Of a DNA stretch of 38,902 nt, positions 33,963 to 38,902 are shown piece by piece. The position numbers and the translations under genes are program-made. The stretch's first letter is position 1; each line of letters begins with the position of its first letter. The stretch comes from Actinomycetota bacterium (lineage in GTDB: Bacteria > Actinomycetota > Actinomycetes > Nanopelagicales > Nanopelagicaceae). Where the stretch lies: the NCBI GenBank assembly GCA_005787645.1, contig SYAM01000082.1:1-38902 (forward strand), written 5' to 3'. The notes under the pieces were generated by a model, which did no database searches, had not been told where the DNA came from, and was given only the letters and a program-made list of their open reading frames with translations.

Positions 33963-34678
33963 CGTGCGACTACTAACGCCTCTTCGAGGGTGAATGCGCG
34001 AGCATAAAGGGCCTTTCCTACAATCGATCCCTCAATGCCAATGTCAGTTAGCGAGCGAAGCGCCCGAATATCATCAAGAGAAGAGACACCACCACTTGCG
34101 ATGATTGGGGCTTTTGTTGCTTGAGCAACCTCTCGTAGCAGATTTAAGTTTGGCCCTTGCATCGTTCCATCTTTTGCAACATCTGTTACAACATATCGAG
34201 CACACCCATCCCGATCAAGACGCGCTAGGGTCTCGAAGAGATCTCCTCCCTCTTTCGTCCAACCACGTGCGGCTAAAGTATGGCCACGGACATCAAGACC
34301 AACAGCAATTTGCTCGCCGTATTTCTTGATGACATGCGAGGTCCATTCAGGATTTTCCAGGGCAGCGGTTCCGAGATTGATGCGTGCGCACCCGGTGGCA
34401 AGAGCGCGTTCTAGCGATGCATCGTCTCTGATGCCGCCGGAAAGTTCCACGTGGATATCGAGTTTGCCGACTACTTCGGCGAGAATCTCATGATTACTGC
34501 CGATTCCGAATGCTGCATCAAGATCTACTAAATGCAACCATTGCGCTCCTGAATTCTGAAAATCCAAAGCCGCATCAATGGGTGCCCCGTAGGAACTCTC
34601 TTGCGACAGTTCGCCCTGAACGAGACGAACTGCCTTACCATCTTTGACATCAACTGCTGGTAACAGAATTAAAGACAT
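33959..34678 (-). CDS. priA: HisA/PriA isomerase, probably also serving as TrpF
   Basis: The 239-residue TIM barrel isomerises ProFAR in histidine synthesis. Its sequence is of the actinobacterial PriA type (LLPAVDVKDGKAVRLVQGE, VELSGGIRDD, LDVRGHTLAARGWTKEGGD, SLTDIGIEGSIVGKALYA), which in other actinobacteria also performs the TrpF step of tryptophan synthesis. The Asp11 in AVDV and the Arg in ARGW needed for dual use are present. No separate trpF occurs among the trp genes here. The 5' end overlaps the hisH stop by 10 nt. Dual activity is inferred from family and context; hisA is the fallback name. Confidence 0.92.
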   Translation of the reverse strand: MSLILLPAVDVKDGKAVRLVQGELSQESSYGAPIDAALDFQNSGAQWLHLVDLDAAFGIGSNHEILAEVVGKLDIHVELSGGIRDDASLERALATGCARINLGTAALENPEWTSHVIKKYGEQIAVGLDVRGHTLAARGWTKEGGDLFETLARLDRDGCARYVVTDVAKDGTMQGPNLNLLREVAQATKAPIIASGGVSSLDDIRALRSLTDIGIEGSIVGKALYARAFTLEEALVVAR

Positions 34679-35292
34679 TGTTTAATCCAATTCTCGATGA
34701 GCGTGGCGCCAGCATCGCCGGATTTCTCAGGGTGAAATTGCGTAGCGCTCAATGGGCCATTCTCCACCGCAGCGATAAATGGCGCTCCATATTCACTCCA
34801 ACTGACCATCGCCGGAGCCAGGCTCTCTGACGGTTGGAGATCCCATTTTTGAGTGGCATAGGAGTGGACAAAATAAAAACGCTCATTTTCGACTCCTTTA
34901 AATAGTTCCGAATCAGGAGCGCTATTGATTTCACTCCAACCCATGTGGGGCAAAATTTCGGCCGGCAACTGGGCGACTATGCCCGGCCACTGTCTGAGTC
35001 CACTCCTTGGAATGTCGTGTTCAACCCCTTCCGTAAAAAGCACTTGCATCCCAACACATATTCCTAATACTGGTCGATTGGCAAGTAAGCGAGCATCGAC
35101 AATTGGAGCTGCTTCAACACGATCAAGTCCATCCATGCAGGCCGCAAAAGCTCCCACTCCTGGAATAACAAGACCGTGTGCCTCTATGCACTCTTGTCTG
35201 TTGGAAGTGATCTGCGCATCAATCCCATGACGCCCAAAAGCACGTTGAGCAGAACGAACATTTCCAAAACCATAATCAAGAATTGCAATCAA
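34669..35292 (-). CDS. hisH: Imidazole glycerol phosphate synthase subunit HisH
   Basis: HisH is the glutaminase that supplies ammonia to HisF. The 207-residue class-I amidotransferase has the nucleophile Cys79 in LGICVGMQ, the oxyanion region IPGVGAF, and the catalytic His and Glu in QFHPEKSGDAG. Its ATG overlaps the hisB stop (ATGA), and its 3' end overlaps hisA by 10 nt, so translation is tightly coupled. Confidence 0.97.
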   Translation of the reverse strand: MIAILDYGFGNVRSAQRAFGRHGIDAQITSNRQECIEAHGLVIPGVGAFAACMDGLDRVEAAPIVDARLLANRPVLGICVGMQVLFTEGVEHDIPRSGLRQWPGIVAQLPAEILPHMGWSEINSAPDSELFKGVENERFYFVHSYATQKWDLQPSESLAPAMVSWSEYGAPFIAAVENGPLSATQFHPEKSGDAGATLIENWIKQCL

Positions 35293-35873
35293 AGCGTGCC
35301 TTTAGTGGAAGGAATTCCCGCGACTCCATCTCGTGAGACTGCATCGCGAAGTGCGCGAGCAACCGCTTTGAATTGAGCTTCCATAACGTGGTGTGCATTA
35401 CGTCCCTCTAGTACTCGGACGTGGAGAGCTATCCGAGCCTCGGCAATGAGTGATTCCCAAATGTGGCGTGTAAGAGTGGTGTCGTAGGTACCAATCAATT
35501 CCACAATCTCAGGTTGACGATGAATCAAGTATGGGCGACCTGAAAGATCAACCGCTGCTTGCACCAGTACTTCGTCTAACGGCACTGTGGCATCACCAAA
35601 GCGGCGAATGCCCGATTTATCTCCAAGCGCTTCACGGAGCGCCTGCCCGAGTGCAAGCGAAGTATCTTCGACTGTGTGGTGAGAATCGACCTCTACATCA
35701 CCAGTGGTCTTGACGGTCAAGTTAAAGCCTGCGTGCTTACCAAGTTGACTGAGCATATGGTCGAAGAAGGGCACTTGGGTATCGATGGAAATCTCACCTG
35801 TGCCATCAAGTTCAAGATCAATGTGGACCGATGATTCTTTGGTGGTGCGATCAACTACTGCGCGACGACTCAT
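35289..35873 (-). CDS. hisB: Imidazoleglycerol-phosphate dehydratase (HisB)
   Basis: HisB removes water from imidazole glycerol phosphate. The 194-residue protein has the two metal-binding repeats typical of the dehydratase: FDHMLSQLGKHAGF, DSHHTVEDTSLALGQAL, and later HHVMEAQFKAVARAL. It lacks the histidinol-phosphate phosphatase domain found in enterobacteria, as usual for the phylum. A GGGGG ribosome-binding site lies 4 nt before the ATG, in a 35-nt gap after hisC. Confidence 0.97.
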   Translation of the reverse strand: MSRRAVVDRTTKESSVHIDLELDGTGEISIDTQVPFFDHMLSQLGKHAGFNLTVKTTGDVEVDSHHTVEDTSLALGQALREALGDKSGIRRFGDATVPLDEVLVQAAVDLSGRPYLIHRQPEIVELIGTYDTTLTRHIWESLIAEARIALHVRVLEGRNAHHVMEAQFKAVARALRDAVSRDGVAGIPSTKGTL

Positions 35874-35908
35874 CGTGCCCCCTATCGCTTGGTAATGTAC
35901 GGAGGATT

Positions 35909-37036
35909 TTACCCTGTGGCGCTGCTCCCAAGCGCCTTACTCAGTGCAGCGATAAATCGGTCGTTTTCTTCAGGAGAGCCCACCGTTACTCGCAAGTACT
36001 GAGGCAAACCCACATCGCGGACGAGAACATCGTGTGCCAGCAGCGCCTTCCATAGCGACTTAGGGTCGTCTGTTTGAAAGAGGAAGAAATTAGCGCCACT
36101 TGTCAGTGTCTCCACTCCAATTCGCTCCAACTCTTTTTTGATTCGCATTCGCTCTCGCCTCAGGTGTGCGACATTAGCGAGTAATTCACGAGAGTAGGAG
36201 AGAGCCACTAGCGCTAGAGCCTGAGTTGCACTACTCAAGTGATACGGAAGCCTGACCAACAACATCGCCTCTATCACCGCAGGATTGGCAACGAGATAGC
36301 CGACACGAGCTCCGGCAAAGGCGAAGGCCTTGCTCATAGTCCGACAGACGATGATGTTGGGGAATTCATCGACGAGGGTAATCGCGCTCGACTCTTGAGA
36401 GAACTCCTGATAGGCCTCGTCCACCACTAACAATGCATTTACCTCTGCGCAGATTCGCCCAAGCGTTCTAATGTCGTTGATGGAGGTGATTGTGCCTGTT
36501 GGATTATTTGGTGTTGTCAGGAAGACAAGGGAAGACTTCTTTGCGGCAATGGTGCTGCGAGCACTTTCGACATCAATCACGAAATCACCAACGCGATTGA
36601 CTGTTATCCATGAAGTACCAGTCACTCGCGCAATATTGTGATGCATCGAATAGGACGGCTCGAATCCAACTGCGCTCCTACCTGACCCACCGAAGGCAAG
36701 GAAGATGCTCTGAATAACCTCGTTACTTCCATTCGCTGACCAAATATTTACCTCTGAGAATCTCGTATCTGACAGTTGATTGAGGTACTGTGCAAGCGCG
36801 CGCCTTAATTCGACCGCATCGCGATCGGGATAGCGATTCAATCTCGCTCCAATCTCACTGATTGCGCTCTCTAGATCCTTTACCAAAGTTTTACTCGGTC
36901 CAAATGGGTTCTCATTGGTATTGAGTCGAGTAGAGACCTCTAATTGCGGTGCACCGTACGGCACTTGATCACGTAGGTCATCACGAAGTGGTAACCATGT
37001 TGGCCAAGTCGCTCCCCTGTTCTGGTTATCCATCAT
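35909..37036 (-). CDS. hisC: Histidinol-phosphate aminotransferase (HisC)
   Basis: HisC transfers an amino group from glutamate to imidazole acetol phosphate. The 375-residue class-I aminotransferase has the N-terminal RLNTNENPFGPS, the nucleotide-like TTPNNPTG, and the PLP Lys in CRTMSKAFAFAGARVGY. I chose the ATG at 37036, which overlaps the hisD stop by 1 nt (TGATG); a GTG one codon upstream and an ATG one codon downstream are also possible. Identity is firm, though related aminotransferases (for example aromatic) have similar motifs; the his context decides it. Confidence 0.96.
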   Translation of the reverse strand: MMDNQNRGATWPTWLPLRDDLRDQVPYGAPQLEVSTRLNTNENPFGPSKTLVKDLESAISEIGARLNRYPDRDAVELRRALAQYLNQLSDTRFSEVNIWSANGSNEVIQSIFLAFGGSGRSAVGFEPSYSMHHNIARVTGTSWITVNRVGDFVIDVESARSTIAAKKSSLVFLTTPNNPTGTITSINDIRTLGRICAEVNALLVVDEAYQEFSQESSAITLVDEFPNIIVCRTMSKAFAFAGARVGYLVANPAVIEAMLLVRLPYHLSSATQALALVALSYSRELLANVAHLRRERMRIKKELERIGVETLTSGANFFLFQTDDPKSLWKALLAHDVLVRDVGLPQYLRVTVGSPEENDRFIAALSKALGSSATG

Positions 37037-38352
37037 CACTCAAATCGCGCTTTGATCGCTTCCCCATGAGCGGGGAGATCTTCAGCATTCGCCAATGTGA
37101 CCACCACGTCGGCAACTTCGCGAAGGGCGGTTTCAGAGTAATCCACGAAGTGCAGCCCCTTGAGAAAGGTCTGCACAGAGAGACCGCTAGAGTGACAAGC
37201 GCATCCTCCAGTAGGTAAGACGTGATTTGAACCAGCCGAGTAATCACCAAGTGATACGGGCGAGAAGGAACCAACGAAGATTGCGCCGCCATTGCGCACC
37301 TTCAAAGCATCTGACCGCGAATTGCGGGTATGGATTTGCACATGCTCACCTGCATAAGCATTAAGCACCACAAGTCCCTGCTCGACATCTTTGACGATCG
37401 CTATTGCTGACTGGATTCCGGAGAGCGCTGTAGCAATTCGCTCACGATGTTTGGTCGTCAAAACACGTTCACGGACTCGTTCCTGGACCGCATCAGCGAA
37501 GCTCTTGCTCGTCGTTACGAGCACTGCAGCGGCGATAGTGTCGTGTTCGGCTTGGCTCATCAAATCCGCTGCGACGAAATCTGGATTAGCGGTCTCATCG
37601 GCGAGGATGATGATTTCCGTTGGTCCAGCCTCTGAATCAATTCCAATCACGCCTCGCAACGCGCGTTTGGCTGCTGCGACGTACACATTTCCCGGACCAG
37701 TCACCATGTCGACCGCTTCGCAACCTACGCCATAGGCAAACATCGCTACTGCTTGCGCTCCACCCACTGCATACACCTCATCGATACCCAAGAGCGCACA
37801 AGTCGCCAAGATTGTTGGATGAGGCAATCCATTGAACTCCTTCTGGGGAGGTGATGCGACAGCGAGCGAAGCAACTCCTGCAATTTGCGCAGGAATCACA
37901 TTCATCATCACGCTACTCGGATAGACCGCTCTACCACCGGGGACGTAGAGCCCAACACGATCCACTGGGACCCAACGTTCTGTAACAACACCTCCTGGAA
38001 TCACTGCAATGCTCTTATCGCTCCGTTTTTGCTCTCTATGAACGGTGCGAATCCGCTCTATAGATTCTGTAAGAGCAGTGCTCACGGACGAATCCAGGTT
38101 TGCGAGCGCTTTGTTCAACTCATTCGAAGGGACTCGAAGTTGTGGCGGACGGATTCCATCGAAACGCTCCCCTAGATCCAAAAGCGCATTTACTCCGCCG
38201 GTCCGGACTTTTTCGATGATTTGTTGTACATCATTCATCGCTCCAGCGACATCGAGAGTTGCGCGAGGCAAAAGCACACGAATTTCATCTCGAGTTGTCG
38301 ATGAATTGATCGTGGAGCTTAGATTCAACTCCCGAATGAGCGGTGATGGCAC
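37036..38352 (-). CDS. hisD: Histidinol dehydrogenase (HisD)
   Basis: HisD oxidises histidinol to histidine in two NAD-dependent steps using zinc. The 438-residue protein shows VPGGRAVYPSSVMMNVIPA, MVTGPGNVYVAAAKR, GIDSEAGPTEI, AEHD and LPTGGCACHSSGLSV. It is the first gene of the his block. The start is GTG at 38352, with TAGAAT exactly 6 nt upstream and no Shine-Dalgarno, so the his operon mRNA is probably leaderless. The dnaE stop lies 51 nt upstream. Identity is certain. Confidence 0.97.
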   Translation of the reverse strand: MPSPLIRELNLSSTINSSTTRDEIRVLLPRATLDVAGAMNDVQQIIEKVRTGGVNALLDLGERFDGIRPPQLRVPSNELNKALANLDSSVSTALTESIERIRTVHREQKRSDKSIAVIPGGVVTERWVPVDRVGLYVPGGRAVYPSSVMMNVIPAQIAGVASLAVASPPQKEFNGLPHPTILATCALLGIDEVYAVGGAQAVAMFAYGVGCEAVDMVTGPGNVYVAAAKRALRGVIGIDSEAGPTEIIILADETANPDFVAADLMSQAEHDTIAAAVLVTTSKSFADAVQERVRERVLTTKHRERIATALSGIQSAIAIVKDVEQGLVVLNAYAGEHVQIHTRNSRSDALKVRNGGAIFVGSFSPVSLGDYSAGSNHVLPTGGCACHSSGLSVQTFLKGLHFVDYSETALREVADVVVTLANAEDLPAHGEAIKARFE

Positions 38353-38358
38353 TGCCCC

Positions 38359-38364
38359 ATTCTA
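38359..38364 (-). promoter_or_regulatory. Candidate -10 box of the leaderless his operon promoter
   Basis: TAGAAT ends 6 nt before the hisD GTG on the minus strand. It is a good match to the actinobacterial -10 hexamer in a 51-nt gap with no ribosome-binding site. The sequence 17 nt further upstream is only a poor -35 (CGTCAT). Confidence 0.5.
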
Positions 38365-38403
38365 CTCAAGAGCAGATGAAAATGACGGGCAATATTCTTC
38401 CTG

Positions 38404-38902
38404 TTACATCAGACAATTAGGGCCAAGTAGCGCCTTCAAATCTGCACTTAGGCTGGCGGTAGCGCTCACCTTCAAACCTTCATCGATGGTAAGCAAAGTG
38501 TTCTCGGTAGCGCTCTCGAGTCGAAGATGAACATCGGTGGTCCCAGGATGTGAACGAAGAACTTCCTTCATCCGCTCAACCACCGGAGGGGTGCATCGAG
38601 CAAGCGGCAATGTGATGATAAGTGGTCCTTTTCGTTCTTGATGAAGATCAGGAAGGCTCATCTCCATCAGGATGAATTTAGGAGTTTCCTCCCGTCGATC
38701 CACTCTCCCTTTGACGAGCACAATGACATCCTCACCCATCAGCGCACCATATTGATTATAAGTATTGGAAAATGCCATCACATCAACTGCTCCTGAGAGA
38801 TCTTCCAGAGTGAATATCGCCCATGCGGCACCTTGGCGTGTGACTTTTCTTTGGATGCCCGTAATCAGACCAGCAATCGTGACAATTTCCTCATTATGCG
38901 AC
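38404..38902 (-). CDS. dnaE: DNA polymerase III alpha subunit (DnaE), C-terminal end only
   Basis: DnaE is the replicative polymerase. The open frame enters from the window edge and ends at 38404, giving the last 166 residues. It reads EEIVTIAGLITGIQRKVTRQ, then AWAIFTLEDLSGAVDVMAF, the OB-fold (nucleic-acid binding) domain near the DnaE C-terminus, and ends with a short C-terminal domain. The PHP and polymerase domains are beyond the window. As recalled, dnaE lies on the outer side of the his operon in Streptomyces too. Whether it is DnaE1 or the ImuB-associated DnaE2 cannot be proved from this part; context favours the replicative enzyme. Confidence 0.9.
   Translation of the reverse strand, partial: SHNEEIVTIAGLITGIQRKVTRQGAAWAIFTLEDLSGAVDVMAFSNTYNQYGALMGEDVIVLVKGRVDRREETPKFILMEMSLPDLHQERKGPLIITLPLARCTPPVVERMKEVLRSHPGTTDVHLRLESATENTLLTIDEGLKVSATASLSADLKALLGPNCLM

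Noticed and set aside
1..38902. CRISPR arrays, transposons, prophage, toxin-antitoxin or biosynthetic cluster
   Set aside because: No repeat arrays, transposase, integrase or phage-like proteins are visible; nearly all sequence is core metabolism, repair and transport.

Overview
The window looks like a compact actinobacterial chromosome segment of moderate GC (about half by eye). Gene content and order point to a streamlined member of the phylum, most likely a freshwater acI-type lineage (Ca. Nanopelagicales or a relative). The placement is inferred from a PriA-type HisA, an ANTAR response regulator, the HGxxPAAW protein, a Trp-region membrane protein, intergenic gaps of mostly 0-40 nt, and the order uvr-coaE-rpsA-polA-liv-pyk-gltDB-lgt-trp-his-dnaE. 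As I recall it, that order is spread over a far longer stretch in Streptomyces. No phage, transposon, CRISPR array or other accessory island is visible.

Layout. (1) Positions 1-6254 (-): uvrB, uvrA and uvrC (cut by the window edge) overlap one another and would give the whole UvrABC excision nuclease from one transcript. (2) 6269-10955 (-): coaE, rpsA and polA. (3) 11004-15391 (+): a hotdog thioesterase, then the branched-chain amino-acid ABC transporter livH-livM-livG-livF. LivH carries an unusual N-terminal signal peptide and an extracytoplasmic beta-sandwich domain. (4) 15462-16736 (-): the matching lipoprotein binding protein, convergent with livF across a strong shared hairpin. (5) 16936-25068 (-): an ANTAR response regulator whose ATG lies 1 nt from the 3' end of a tRNA with a CAA anticodon, then pyk, gltD and gltB. 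(6) 25135-27926 (-): a VIT/CCC1-type metal transporter, lgt, a DsbA-like thioredoxin and a MauE/DoxX protein. (7) 27923-32836 (-): trpA, trpB, trpC, two small membrane proteins and trpE. (8) 32836-38352 (-): hisI, hisF, hisA/priA, hisH, hisB, hisC and hisD, followed by the C-terminal end of dnaE to the window edge.

How the genes work together. Histidine and tryptophan synthesis form one colinear block joined by stop/start overlaps. No trpF is present, so HisA (PriA type) probably serves both pathways. GltBD supplies glutamate, the amino donor for HisC. HisH and TrpE use or depend on glutamine. Pyk feeds central carbon. Lgt would lipidate exported lipoproteins such as the LivK-like binding protein. 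From 38902 down to 15462 every gene is on the minus strand, and I see no convincing terminator inside that run.

Several start codons (uvrB, polA, the thioesterase, hisD, probably the VIT gene) have a TANNNT box 6-7 nt upstream and no Shine-Dalgarno, which suggests leaderless mRNAs. The window is mostly core housekeeping. The points most worth checking are the tRNA-ANTAR regulator junction, the short variable loop of that CAA tRNA, the LivH fusion, and the phased TCGA repeats with a palindrome before livK. No intergenic gap exceeds about 200 bases.
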